In this document: in pieces, positions 49,056 to 58,173 of the stretch
Layout: every line of letters begins with the position of its first letter
How positions within the stretch are numbered: the stretch's first letter is position 1
NCBI RefSeq assembly: GCF_030268965.1
Contig: NZ_BSSE01000008.1
Location: 62,001 to 126,000, forward strand
Length of the DNA: 64,000 nucleotides
DNA from: Microtetraspora sp. NBRC 16547
Lineage (GTDB): Bacteria > Actinomycetota > Actinomycetes > Streptosporangiales > Streptosporangiaceae
Reading direction: 5' to 3'
Notes under the pieces: model-generated
Databases searched by the model: none
Seen by the model: the letters and a program-made list of their open reading frames with translations, nothing else
What the model was told of the DNA's origin: nothing
Position numbers and translations under genes: made by a program

Positions 49056-51650
49056 TTACTCTTCGTGCGGCGTCGCCACTGACTGCACCTCTCCCAAGGC
49101 AATGTCCGCGTGGGCGCCTTCCCATCCAGTGCCGCTTTTCCAGATCACGGAGACGTTGAACGTCTCGTCCAGGAGGTCGATGGCCCAGGCATCCTGAGGC
49201 GCCTCGGCGAGGACGAGAAAGAGGTGGTCTGCACGCTCGTCCATGGCCCCGTCGATCTCCAGCAGGCGTACGGCGGCCTTCCGTATCTGCGCGTACGTTG
49301 AGACGTCCTTGGCGACGACCTCGTAGACAGCGGATCCGTTAGGGGTCTGGCAGGTGATATCGGCCAAGGGCGAGTCGCTCAGTGGCTGGAGGCGGGCGCC
49401 GTACAGGTCGGAGATGAGACTGTGGCGCAGCCGCTCATGTGGAAAGTCTCGCCTGTCAGCGCTGACATGTTCCCTTAGGGAAGCGAGGAAATCCTGATAG
49501 CTGTCGTACCGTTCGGAAGGGGGCATGTCGTCCATGATGGCCGTGACCGCGGTTCCTCGGGAGACGGTTGGCTCGGCCTCGACAACAGCGAGGTCTTCAG
49601 GGCCACCGAGTACGACGGGTAGCGGTGCTGAGTGCACGATGGTCAGCGTCTGAGTACATCTGGTGATCGCCACGTAGAGCCGGCGGAGCCCGGCTGGGCC
49701 CTGCTCGGCGATCGCGCGGGGTTCCAGCACGACCACGTGGTCAAACTCCAGCCCTTTGGCCAGCGGCGCGGGAATGACCGAGACCTGCTCCATCGATTCC
49801 GGCAAGGCGGCCGATAGCTCTCGCCCCGTCTCCGCGTCGGGAACGACCAGAGCAACCGACCTGGCCTGTTCTCGATCCAATGCTGCGAGTTCGAGCGCCC
49901 GCTTCACTGTCTCGGCCACAAAGTGTTCTCGGTCGACCGGCACCAACGTCAGGGCGCTCTCGGCTGGCGGGCGCACCGATACGGGAAAGGCCGTTGAAGG
50001 TGAGATGAGGGCGGCCAGCGGGGCGGCGAAGTTCATGACTTCGGTGGGCACGCGATATCCCGTGCTGAGCTCCGCGATATGCCAGGGGGCGCTTCCCGCG
50101 AGGATGTTCGCGAGCCGGCCCCAGACGTCGTACTGCCGGGCTCCGGTGGCCTGCGCCAGGTCACCAAGCACGGTCATGGACCCACTCGGGCAGCGCCGGG
50201 CCAAAGACCGTGCCTGCATGGGAGTGAGGTCCTGCGCCTCGTCCACGACGATGTGGCGATACCGCTGTGGTTCCTCTCCGGACAGCAGGTGGCGCAGTTC
50301 CTCCAGGCAGACCAGGTCGTCGATCGTCCAGTGTTCGTCCGTGATCCGGCGGGCCTGCGGGCGGGCGATGGCGAGCTGTTCCTCGGTGGTGAAGAGTCCG
50401 GTGGATGCCTTCCGGAGCGATTTCGTGTCGCCCAGCAGTTCGCGCAGCACGCGCCCGGCGTTCAACGCCGGCCAGACGGAGTTGAGCAGTGTCGCCACCC
50501 GCGCTTGTTTCTCCAGTTGGAAACGGAACGTCTTGTCGTCCATCCGCGTCCGTGTGACCGTGGCGTACTCGTGCATCAACCGATCGAGGAGCATGTCGAC
50601 GAACCGGCGGCGGCGGACCATATAAGGGCCGGCCGCGTCCCGCGCCTCCGAGGCGAAGGCGGCGACTTCGGAGAACGCGACCTGGAGACTGGCTCCCCGG
50701 AAACTGACGCTGAGTGCCTCGTCGGTCCCGTTCGTCAGTGTCTCGAGACGGATGTAGCCTTCCACCGCGCGACGCAGGACCTGCGCCATCCGCTCGTCCG
50801 ACTTGATCATCCGGGCGGGCGGCTCGTCCGTCCCGCGGACCTCGCCATCCCACAGTCGGGTGACGTCCACCGTGCTCACGCCCCGACTGCCGAGGCGGGG
50901 CAGGACCTGACCGACATATCGCAGGAACCCGCCATGCGGCCCGACGACGAGCACTTCTCTCGCGGTGAAGTGTTCGTTGTCCAGCAGCCAGGTGACGCGG
51001 TGTAGGCCGACGGCGGTCTTGCCGGTGCCCGGACCGCCCTGGACGACCATCAGGCCCGGGTGGTCATCGGACACCAGCCGGAGCTGGTCCCGCTGTATCG
51101 TCTCCACGATGTCGCGCATGATGCCGTCGCGCGCCAGATCGAGGTCGGCGAGGAGGAACGGATCGGCAGGTTCGTCCATCGGACTGAGCGCCCGTGCCCT
51201 CTCCGAGGCGGCGGCTTGGATCTCGTCATCGATGTAGTCCAGTACCTTGCGCTCGTCGCACCGCAGTCTGCGTCGACGCCGGACGTCGGCAGGTTTGTCG
51301 GGGGTGGCCAGCCGCCACTTGATCGCCTGCGGAGCGGTCCACTTCACGACGGCGAGTTCACCCTCGCCGTCCCGTACGGTGTCACGGCCGAGATACCAGG
51401 TCAGCTTGTCATCCGGATCCTCGGTGAGATCGACCCGCATGGTGACTAGGGGGAGGCCACCAAGGTCTTCGCGCCTGCCGTACTCCCGCGGGACGTCCGT
51501 GTGGGAGGAGAGTCCGGCGTCAGGACAATCTGAGCGGGATCGTTCCAGGAAACGGCTGATCTTGTGTCTGTCCAGGTCGACACAGTCATACGCGTGATCT
51601 ACGGCACGCTGCTCCTCTGCGATCACAGCTGACCGTTCGGCCTCGCCCAT
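49056..51650 (-). CDS. HelD/HelR-like UvrD-superfamily ATPase with extra C-terminal domain
   Basis: An 864-residue protein. The N-terminal HelD coiled-coil/beta part (EEQRAVDHAYDCVDLDRHKI; LTWYLGRDTVRDGEGELAVV; RRRRRLRCDERKVLDYI) is of the kind that inserts into RNA polymerase channels. Walker A is VVQGGPGTGKTAVGLHR, Walker B is HIVVDEAQDLTPMQ, then VLGDLAQATGA and the superfamily motif RRLYVAITRCTQTL. HelD proteins (about 700-750 residues) release stalled RNA polymerase and can protect against rifamycins. Residues 730-864 are an added domain with YEVVAKDVSTYAQIRKAAVR, reminiscent of PD-(D/E)XK folds. GGAGGA lies three bases before the ATG. Its position in the island is consistent with a defence role. 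Confidence 0.82.
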   Translation of the reverse strand: MGEAERSAVIAEEQRAVDHAYDCVDLDRHKISRFLERSRSDCPDAGLSSHTDVPREYGRREDLGGLPLVTMRVDLTEDPDDKLTWYLGRDTVRDGEGELAVVKWTAPQAIKWRLATPDKPADVRRRRRLRCDERKVLDYIDDEIQAAASERARALSPMDEPADPFLLADLDLARDGIMRDIVETIQRDQLRLVSDDHPGLMVVQGGPGTGKTAVGLHRVTWLLDNEHFTAREVLVVGPHGGFLRYVGQVLPRLGSRGVSTVDVTRLWDGEVRGTDEPPARMIKSDERMAQVLRRAVEGYIRLETLTNGTDEALSVSFRGASLQVAFSEVAAFASEARDAAGPYMVRRRRFVDMLLDRLMHEYATVTRTRMDDKTFRFQLEKQARVATLLNSVWPALNAGRVLRELLGDTKSLRKASTGLFTTEEQLAIARPQARRITDEHWTIDDLVCLEELRHLLSGEEPQRYRHIVVDEAQDLTPMQARSLARRCPSGSMTVLGDLAQATGARQYDVWGRLANILAGSAPWHIAELSTGYRVPTEVMNFAAPLAALISPSTAFPVSVRPPAESALTLVPVDREHFVAETVKRALELAALDREQARSVALVVPDAETGRELSAALPESMEQVSVIPAPLAKGLEFDHVVVLEPRAIAEQGPAGLRRLYVAITRCTQTLTIVHSAPLPVVLGGPEDLAVVEAEPTVSRGTAVTAIMDDMPPSERYDSYQDFLASLREHVSADRRDFPHERLRHSLISDLYGARLQPLSDSPLADITCQTPNGSAVYEVVAKDVSTYAQIRKAAVRLLEIDGAMDERADHLFLVLAEAPQDAWAIDLLDETFNVSVIWKSGTGWEGAHADIALGEVQSVATPHEE

Positions 51651-51783
51651 ACTTCCTCCGGTGGGGGTGCACTGTGTGAGTGGGCAGTACAGGGATGACG
51701 CTCGTCATGCACGAGTTGTAACGATCTATCAGGAAATTCCGCTGTGTGTCAGGCTTTTCTGACCTTCATGCGGCGGGATGGCC

Positions 51784-52269
51784 TTAGGCCGCCTGCCGTA
51801 CGGGCAGTTCGAGCCGCACGACGTCGGGGACGGCTGCATAGAGGCGCCAGCTGAGGTGCCCAGGCTGGGACACGACGGTGACGTGCAGGCCGTTGCCCGT
51901 CAGCCAGATAGCGAGATCGGCGAAGTAACCGTCTCCTGATCCGATCACCGCACGCTCGAACCGCAGGTCGATCCGGTCGGTCCGGGCCGCCTCGGCGAGT
52001 GCCCGGTCGGCACCGTCGGGTCCGGACCGGGCCAGCAACTGCACGCCGCGCAGTGCGACTCCCACCGCGACCAGCGCGTTGTGATTGACCGCAACGACGA
52101 ACTGGTCCATGGGGCCGATCCGTACGAGGCGCTGATAGGCGGCCATCACCTGCTTTACCTCGTCCGTGCTTGGGCGGGGGGACCCGGTCAGGTTCTCGAT
52201 GTCCAGGAGATGGATCGCGCGTCCGCGACGCAGTGACTTGAGGCGCGTGGTGGGGGAGATCACGGCCAT
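51784..52269 (-). CDS. NYN-domain (PIN-like) predicted ribonuclease
   Basis: A 161-residue protein with the NYN active-site layout: IHLLDIENLTG (Asp 23, Asn 26), SGPDGADRALAEAA (central acidic residues) and VIGSGDGYFADLAIWL (C-terminal Asp), followed by VVSQPGHLSWRLYAAVP. NYN domains are metal-dependent RNases, often in RNA turnover or conflict systems. ATG 52269 is preceded by GGAAGGG at five bases. It is divergent from the HTH-methylase gene, sharing the intergenic palindrome and promoter region. Confidence 0.85.
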   Translation of the reverse strand: MAVISPTTRLKSLRRGRAIHLLDIENLTGSPRPSTDEVKQVMAAYQRLVRIGPMDQFVVAVNHNALVAVGVALRGVQLLARSGPDGADRALAEAARTDRIDLRFERAVIGSGDGYFADLAIWLTGNGLHVTVVSQPGHLSWRLYAAVPDVVRLELPVRQAA

Positions 52270-52318
52270 CGATCCCTTCCGTGACGGTGTTGGAGAGTCA
52301 GGTGTCGACCATTAGAGC

Positions 52319-52345
52319 ATGTGTTGACACTATCAACCAACACAT
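52319..52345. promoter_or_regulatory. Palindromic operator candidate between the NYN gene and the HTH-methylase gene
   Basis: ATGTGTTG at 52319-52326 and its exact reverse complement CAACACAT at 52338-52345 flank an 11-base centre that contains a second nested repeat, GTTGA-CACTA-TCAAC. It lies 50 bases from the NYN start and just upstream of the forward -35 box, so a bound repressor could affect both genes. The methylase's own N-terminal HTH is the obvious candidate ligand. Confidence 0.55.
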
Positions 52346-52354
52346 CATGGGACG

Positions 52355-52383
52355 TTGCTCGAGAACAGCGATTGAGCTATGGT
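52355..52383 (+). promoter_or_regulatory. Predicted sigma-70-type promoter for the methylase-hsdMS operon
   Basis: TTGCTC at 52355-52360 and TATGGT at 52378-52383 are separated by 17 bases. The start GTG 52425 follows after a GGAAGG ribosome binding site at 52409-52414. The palindrome ends ten bases before the -35 box. Confidence 0.5.
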
Positions 52384-52424
52384 CCGATCTGCATCGGGGA
52401 AGGTTTACGGAAGGCAGTCCACAC

Positions 52425-54461
52425 GTGCGGCAAGACGTCCAGGTGACAGCGGCGGACATTGCCCGGATGGCTGGGGTGGGGCGCGCGGCGGTGAGCAATT
52501 GGCGCCGCCGTCACGACGATTTCCCGCAGCCGGTCGGAGGGACATCCACGAGCCCGGCCTTTTCACTCGTAGAGATCCAGGGGTGGCTGCGCGGTCACTC
52601 AGACGGCAGACGGCTCCCTGCTGACGAGTGGCTCTGGCAGGAGCTCCGGGCGGCGGTCAACGACGACGATCTCGCCGATCTTATCGCGGACATGGGGGCC
52701 TTCCTCGTGTACATCCACCGTGAGGCGGACGACTGGGGAAAGCTCTCCAGCAGTGACGATGACGCCAGCGTGGTGGCGGCTCTCCCGGGCCGGATTCGTA
52801 CGGCCTGCGCCGGGATCATTGGCGGCGATGCGTTTCCCGAGCGGCTGCCCCGGAACCGCATGTCATTGATCCGATCGATCGCACGGCTCGCGGAGGAACG
52901 TGGCACGCGGGACACCTTCGAGTTCCTGCGTGAGCGGTATTTCGAGGTGCACACCCGGCGCGTCTACTTCACGCCCCCGGAGATCGTTTCTTTGGCGCTG
53001 GATCTCGCCGGTCAGGATGTCGGGTCCGTTTTCGACCCAGCCTGCGGGGCTGGCGGCTTCCTCTTTGGAGCGTTGGAGCACCGACCCGGAACACGGCTCA
53101 TGGGACAGGACGCCGACCGGGTGACGGCGCACCTAACCGCCGTACGGCTCGCGCTATGCAGCGACAACGTGGAGATCCGCGCCGGAGACTCGCTCCGGGC
53201 CGATGCCTTTCCCGGTGAGCTCGTCGACGCGGTGGTGTGCAATCCTCCATTCAACGACCGCAACTGGGGACACGAGGAGCTGACCGCCGACCCGCGATGG
53301 GAGTACGGCCTGCCGCCTCGGGTGGAGTCCGAACTCGCCTGGGCGCAGCACGCGCTCGCTCATCTCCAGGTTGGAGGCGTCGCTGTGCTGCTGATGCCGC
53401 CAGCCGTCGCGAACCGAAGGTCCGGGCGGCGTATCCGGGCCCAGCTCCTGCGGCGCGGAGCGCTGCGCGCGGTCATCGCCCTCCCGATGGGCAGTATGCC
53501 CAACATGGCGGTCGCGCTGACCCTGTGGGTCCTTCAGCGGCCGAGCGAGGGCCGGTCTCCGAGTCATGTCCTGATGGTCGACACCTCGGCCAGGCCGGAG
53601 GACTACGCCCAGTCCGCCGTGCAGGCATGGCGAGCGTTCGTTGAAGGGCATGAGCTGGACGAGCCGGGACTGAGCCGTTCCGTCCCGCTCATCGATGTGC
53701 TTGACGATGACGTCGACCTGATCCCGGCCAGATATTTGTCCCCGGCCGTCGAGGGAGCGACATCTCCCGAGCGGGTCACCGGCGCGGGAAACCGGATGGT
53801 GGACTTGCTGCACGCTCTCGCCAAGTTGGTGCCCGTGGCCGAGACCGTCACTAAGCCGCGGGACCTACCGCTGATCCCGCTGTCCGAGCTCGTACGGCGC
53901 GGCATGCTCACCGTCCACTATCAGCATCCGCTCCGGCCTGGCGAGGAGTCGGAGGTGCCGGACGGCTCGGCCGTACTCACCGCCGGTGACGTCGCTGCAG
54001 GGCAACCCGCTTCGGGGACGACCCCTGAGCGCGCGGTGCGCAAGACGATCCTCACCCACCCGGGTGATGTGGTGGTGCCCCAGGTCACGCAGCAGCTCGT
54101 CGCCCGGGTTATCCACGAGGGGGGCGCTGTACTGGGGTCCCACCTGCATCTGCTGCGGCCCGATCCGGAGCTGCTCGACCCCGATTTCCTGGCGGGCTTT
54201 ATTTGCAGTTCCATCAATTTGCGCCATTGCAGCTCCATGTCGTCGCGCTATCGAGTAGATGTACGACGTGCGGAGGTGCCTCTCCTGCCGATCGAGGAGC
54301 AACGGAGGTACGGCGAGGCCTTCCGGCGCCTGGCCGTGTTCGAGTCATCCCTGCACCAGGCGGCGGCGCTGGGCGAAGACCTGGTCCAGTTGATGGCCGA
54401 CGGCCTGACGCACGGAACCGTCCAGCCGTCCACAACAGAAAACTTGAAGGGAACACGGTGA
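52425..54461 (+). CDS. HTH-containing N6-adenine DNA methylase with HsdS-like C-terminus
   Basis: About 678 residues from GTG 52425. An HTH/DNA-binding N-terminus (VTAADIARMAGVGRAAVSNW) leads into a helical domain, then the gamma-class N6-adenine methylase core: motif I SVFDPACGAGGFLFGAL and motif IV DAVVCNPPFNDRNWG. The last 200 residues resemble one specificity (TRD) module: ILTHPGDVVVPQVTQQ, then VPLLPIEEQRRYGEAFRRLA, the coiled-coil motif of HsdS. This looks like a fused regulator-methylase-specificity protein. The frame extends to GTG 52281, but 52425 has the ribosome binding site and leaves room for the promoter. Its stop overlaps the hsdM start (GTGA at 54458). Confidence 0.85.
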   Translation: MRQDVQVTAADIARMAGVGRAAVSNWRRRHDDFPQPVGGTSTSPAFSLVEIQGWLRGHSDGRRLPADEWLWQELRAAVNDDDLADLIADMGAFLVYIHREADDWGKLSSSDDDASVVAALPGRIRTACAGIIGGDAFPERLPRNRMSLIRSIARLAEERGTRDTFEFLRERYFEVHTRRVYFTPPEIVSLALDLAGQDVGSVFDPACGAGGFLFGALEHRPGTRLMGQDADRVTAHLTAVRLALCSDNVEIRAGDSLRADAFPGELVDAVVCNPPFNDRNWGHEELTADPRWEYGLPPRVESELAWAQHALAHLQVGGVAVLLMPPAVANRRSGRRIRAQLLRRGALRAVIALPMGSMPNMAVALTLWVLQRPSEGRSPSHVLMVDTSARPEDYAQSAVQAWRAFVEGHELDEPGLSRSVPLIDVLDDDVDLIPARYLSPAVEGATSPERVTGAGNRMVDLLHALAKLVPVAETVTKPRDLPLIPLSELVRRGMLTVHYQHPLRPGEESEVPDGSAVLTAGDVAAGQPASGTTPERAVRKTILTHPGDVVVPQVTQQLVARVIHEGGAVLGSHLHLLRPDPELLDPDFLAGFICSSINLRHCSSMSSRYRVDVRRAEVPLLPIEEQRRYGEAFRRLAVFESSLHQAAALGEDLVQLMADGLTHGTVQPSTTENLKGTR

Positions 54462-56476
54462 GCAGCAACCACCAGAAGTACGCGGACTTCATCTGGTCGG
54501 TGGCCGACCTGCTGCGTGGGGACTACCGTCAGTCGGAATACGGCAAGGTCATCCTCCCCTTCACCGTGCTGCGCCGGCTCGACTGCGTGCTGGAACCCAC
54601 GAAGGCCGCCGTACTGGCCAAGGCCAGGGAGCTCGCGGGCAGCAGCCTGCCGGACGGGGCCAAGGACCGCATGTTGAAGAACGCCTCGGGCGAGAGCTTC
54701 TACAACACCAGTGAGCTCGACTTTGGCAGGCTGACCGGCGACTCCGACAACGTCGCCAGGAACCTGAGCGCCTACATCGGCGCCTTCTCACCGGGCGCGG
54801 GCGAGGTGCTGGAGAAGTACCGCTTCGACGAGCAGATTGCTCGGCTCGATGAGGCCGGGCTGCTCTGGCTGGTGGTCGCGAAGTTCGCCGAGATCGACCT
54901 CCACCCGAACGTGGTAGACAACCACCAGATGGGCTACGTCTTCGAGGAGCTGATCCGGAAGTTCTCCGAAATCTCCAACGAGACCGCGGGTGAGCACTTC
55001 ACTCCGCGCGAGGTCATCCGGTTGATGGTCAACCTGCTGATGGCCCCGGACGATGAGGACGTCATGACGCCCGGCATCATCCGTACGGTCTACGACCCGG
55101 CTTGCGGCACAGGCGGCATGTTGTCTGCCGCAGAGGAGCACATCAAGCGTTACAACAAGAAGGCCACGGTCAAGGTCTACGGCCAGGAGCTCAACCCCGA
55201 GTCGTGGGCGATCTGTCGTTCGGACATGATGCTCAAGGGCCAGGATCCGTCAGAGATCGTCTTCGGCAACTCGTTCACCCTTCGCGGTCACGAGAACAAG
55301 AGGTTCGACTACCTGCTGGCCAACCCGCCGTTCGGTGTGGAGTGGAAGAAGGTGCAGAAGCAGGTCGAGGATGAGCGTGACAACCAGGGCTGGACTGGCC
55401 GGTTCGGCGCGGGGACGCCCCGGATCAATGACGGCTCGTTCCTCTTCCTCCAGCACATGATTTCCCACATGAAGCCGGTCGAGCAGGGCGGTTCCCGCAT
55501 CGCGATCGTTTTCAACGGCTCGCCGCTATTCACTGGTGCGGCCGGATCGGGGGAGTCGGAGATCCGCCGCTGGATCCTGGAGAACGACTGGCTGGAGGCG
55601 ATTGTCGCGCTGCCCGACCAGCTCTTTTACAACACCGGCATCTCGACGTACTTCTGGATCCTGTCAAACCGCAAGGCCCCCGCGTTGAAGGACAAGGTGA
55701 TCCTGCTCGACGGTCGCGAACACTGGGCCAAGATGCGCAAGTCTCTCGGTGACAAGCGCAAGCTCGTCACCGACGACCAGATCGCCGAGCTGACCGCGAT
55801 CTACAAGGACGCGCTGAAGATTGCAGCCGAGCCGGAGCACGAGCACCACGCGAAGGTGAAGGTGTTCCCGCGCCACGCTTTCGGTTACCAGCGCGTTGCC
55901 GTCGAGCGCCCGCTCCGGCAGCGGTTCGAGGTGAATGCCGAGACCGCCGACGCGGTGGCCGAGACCAAGGCGGTCCTCAAGTTTGAGCACTGTGACGCCC
56001 TGCTGACCGCGCTCAGGTCCATGGCCGGTACGGCAAGCGGCACCAAGCTGGAGTTCGTCGGGCTGTTGGACAAGGCATTGCGGGAGAACGGCCTGGGCAA
56101 GCTGCCCGCGCCAGCGGAGAAGGCGATCTGGGCCGAGGTGTCGGTCAGCGACCCCGAGGGTGAACTGCAGACCGACCGGAGGGGCGCTTCGCTGCCGGAC
56201 TCCGATCTGCGGGACAACGAGAACGTGTCGCTGACCTCGATGAATGCCACTCCGGCGCAGTTGGAGGCCGAGATTGAGGAGTACCTGAAGCGAGAAGTCC
56301 TCCCACACGTCCCTGAGGCATGGGTGGACCACTCCAAGACCAAGATTGGCTTCGAGATCCCCTTCACCCGCCACTTCTACGTCTACACGCCTCCGCGCCC
56401 CCTCGAAGAAATCGACGCCGAACTCAAATCCCTGGAAGCCGAAATTCAGAAGCTTTTGGGCGAGGTGACGAAGTGA
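54458..56476 (+). CDS. hsdM: Type I restriction-modification methylase subunit HsdM
   Basis: A 672-residue M subunit. The N-terminal HsdM_N bundle (YADFIWSVADLLRGDYRQSE, VILPFTVLRRLDCVLE) precedes the methylase core with motif I TVYDPACGTGGMLSAAEEH and motif IV YLLANPPFGVEWKK. A long C-terminal helical tail (IDAELKSLEAEIQKLLGEV) is expected for contact with HsdS. It methylates adenine at the site chosen by HsdS. GTG 54458 overlaps the upstream stop and is the family start; upstream bases are only an open frame within the previous gene. Confidence 0.95.
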   Translation: MSSNHQKYADFIWSVADLLRGDYRQSEYGKVILPFTVLRRLDCVLEPTKAAVLAKARELAGSSLPDGAKDRMLKNASGESFYNTSELDFGRLTGDSDNVARNLSAYIGAFSPGAGEVLEKYRFDEQIARLDEAGLLWLVVAKFAEIDLHPNVVDNHQMGYVFEELIRKFSEISNETAGEHFTPREVIRLMVNLLMAPDDEDVMTPGIIRTVYDPACGTGGMLSAAEEHIKRYNKKATVKVYGQELNPESWAICRSDMMLKGQDPSEIVFGNSFTLRGHENKRFDYLLANPPFGVEWKKVQKQVEDERDNQGWTGRFGAGTPRINDGSFLFLQHMISHMKPVEQGGSRIAIVFNGSPLFTGAAGSGESEIRRWILENDWLEAIVALPDQLFYNTGISTYFWILSNRKAPALKDKVILLDGREHWAKMRKSLGDKRKLVTDDQIAELTAIYKDALKIAAEPEHEHHAKVKVFPRHAFGYQRVAVERPLRQRFEVNAETADAVAETKAVLKFEHCDALLTALRSMAGTASGTKLEFVGLLDKALRENGLGKLPAPAEKAIWAEVSVSDPEGELQTDRRGASLPDSDLRDNENVSLTSMNATPAQLEAEIEEYLKREVLPHVPEAWVDHSKTKIGFEIPFTRHFYVYTPPRPLEEIDAELKSLEAEIQKLLGEVTK

Positions 56477-57753
56477 GTGTCGCTGAACTCGCGCCATGGC
56501 TTGAGCAGTCTCGGTGGCCAACGGTGCCGATCAGATATGTCGCCAAGTTGGGAACTGGTCACACGCCCAGCCGTCAGCATCCGGAGTACTGGGAAGACTG
56601 CACACTTCCCTGGATCACGCTCGCTGACGTATGGCAGTTTCGGGATGGGACCCGAGACACCATAGCGGAGACCAAGGAGAAGATCAGCCGTCTCGGACTC
56701 GCGAATTCCGCCGCGGTCCTGCATCCGGCCGGGACGGTGATCCTCTCCCGAACCGCGTCGGTCGGTTTCTCGGCGATCATGGGTCGCAATATGGCGACTA
56801 GCCAAGACTTCGCGACCTGGACATGCGGTCCGGAGCTTGAAGCTCGATATCTGCTTCACGCATTGCGCGCGATGGCGCCTGACCTCCGCAGGGTCGCGGC
56901 GGGATCCACACATAAGACGATCTATATGCCAGATATTGAGCAGCTCAGAATTCCACTCCCACCGGTTGAAGAGCAGCGGCGCATCGCCGACTTCCTTGAC
57001 GTTGAGACCACTCGGATCGCTCGAATGGAAATGCTCCAGCGTCATGTGCTCGATAAACTGAACGAGCGTGATCGAGCAATATTGGATCTTGAGCTCGATC
57101 GCCTGGGGGGATGCTCTGGTGTGAAGCCTCTCCGGCGATCGATCCGCCGGATCGAGCAGGGATCTAGCCCTCAATGCGACAACACCCCCGCCGAGATGCA
57201 TGAGTGGGGAGTCCTCAAAGTCAGCAGCGTCAAACACGGTCGATTCTGGCCGGAGGAGAACAAGCGACTGCCTAACGCGGTGGCTCCCGAGCGGCGATAC
57301 GAGGTTCGCCCAGGAGACTTGTTGATAACTCGCGCCAACACGCCGCTATTAGTCGGAGCGGCGGCTGTCGTCCCAGAGGTGCGCGAAAAGCTTTTGCTTT
57401 GTGACAAGATCTTCCGAATTGAGCTGATATCTGGTCTGGATCCACACTTTGTCGCACTGGCCTCTCGGGGGACAAAGATCAGAGATCTTTGCGCAGCGGC
57501 TTCGCATGGAACGTCCCTGTCCATGGCCAACCTCAAGACTGAGGAAATCAAGGAGTGGCCGATTCCCAATGTTGATCTCACTGAGCAGCGCCTCGGTATC
57601 AAGAGGGTGACGGAGCAGCAAGCGGTTACCGGTGCTCTGCGAGCCAGCATTAATCGTCAGCTTGAGCTTCTTGCAGAACGACGGCAGGCGCTGATCACGG
57701 CGGTGGTTACTGGGCAGATTGATGTCACGACTGCACGGGGGGTCGCCGGGTAA
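56473..57753 (+). CDS. hsdS: Type I restriction-modification specificity subunit HsdS
   Basis: A 426-residue S subunit with two target-recognition domains. TRD1 is about residues 15-165 (VAKLGTGHTPSRQHPEYWED), followed by the central conserved coil PLPPVEEQRRIADFLDVETT. TRD2 is about 215-370 (RRIEQGSSPQCDNTPAEMHE, then RPGDLLITRANTP). The distal coil includes LTEQRLGIKRVTEQQ and RRQALITAVVTGQIDV. GTG 56473 overlaps the hsdM stop. More A/T-rich codons than its neighbours suggest exchange of specificity domains. The recognition sequence cannot be predicted. Confidence 0.94.
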   Translation: MSVAELAPWLEQSRWPTVPIRYVAKLGTGHTPSRQHPEYWEDCTLPWITLADVWQFRDGTRDTIAETKEKISRLGLANSAAVLHPAGTVILSRTASVGFSAIMGRNMATSQDFATWTCGPELEARYLLHALRAMAPDLRRVAAGSTHKTIYMPDIEQLRIPLPPVEEQRRIADFLDVETTRIARMEMLQRHVLDKLNERDRAILDLELDRLGGCSGVKPLRRSIRRIEQGSSPQCDNTPAEMHEWGVLKVSSVKHGRFWPEENKRLPNAVAPERRYEVRPGDLLITRANTPLLVGAAAVVPEVREKLLLCDKIFRIELISGLDPHFVALASRGTKIRDLCAAASHGTSLSMANLKTEEIKEWPIPNVDLTEQRLGIKRVTEQQAVTGALRASINRQLELLAERRQALITAVVTGQIDVTTARGVAG

Positions 57754-57756
57754 CCA

Positions 57757-57958
57757 GGGCGCGCGGTGAGGACATCCACCTGCGTCCCCCGACCTGGGTT
57801 TCGAGCTTGACTTCCAGGTCTTCCTTGGCCAGGCCGAGACCGCCGATGAGCGGAAGCTGCCGGATGTCCGCCTGGATCGTCGCCTCGCTTCTTGAGCAAT
57901 TCCGATCCGACAGCCGCTCGAGGGTGTCACGCAAGGGCTCCGATATATCACTCGGCAT
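57757..57958 (-). pseudogene. Truncated N-terminus of a restriction nuclease/methylase-type gene
   Basis: Reverse frame from ATG 57958: MPSDISEPLRDTLERLS, then SEATIQADIRQLPLIGG and LAKEDLEVKLETQVGGR. This matches the N-terminal segment of large restriction-associated proteins in which a DNA-cleavage EVK motif would follow, but the sequence runs out at about 57770 at the hsdS 3' end. It is a severed remnant between hsdS and hsdR, on the opposite strand. The family call rests on pattern recognition. Confidence 0.5.
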
Positions 57959-58007
57959 TAACGAGAACTACCACGACTGATAAGCGACGAATAGAATCAC
58001 ATATTCT

Positions 58008-58019
58008 TCCGCATGCGGA
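58008..58019. promoter_or_regulatory. 12-bp perfect palindrome upstream of hsdR
   Basis: TCCGCATGCGGA is a perfect palindrome in an AT-rich stretch (57960-58060) that also holds TATTAT a few bases downstream. It may be an operator or promoter element for hsdR, which starts 155 bases on; no match to a named regulator is claimed. Confidence 0.35.
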
Positions 58020-58173
58020 TAGAGTATTATTCCGGATTTCGTGATAGGGCGCAGCCTGTTTGGTCCGTCGCCTGAGGGAGGTGACCGGCCGTCGAGCTTC
58101 CCCGATGACCACTTGGCCGCTGCCCGATTCGGACAGAATGGTTCCGGTCGCATCTGTCGAAAGGAACGTGATC

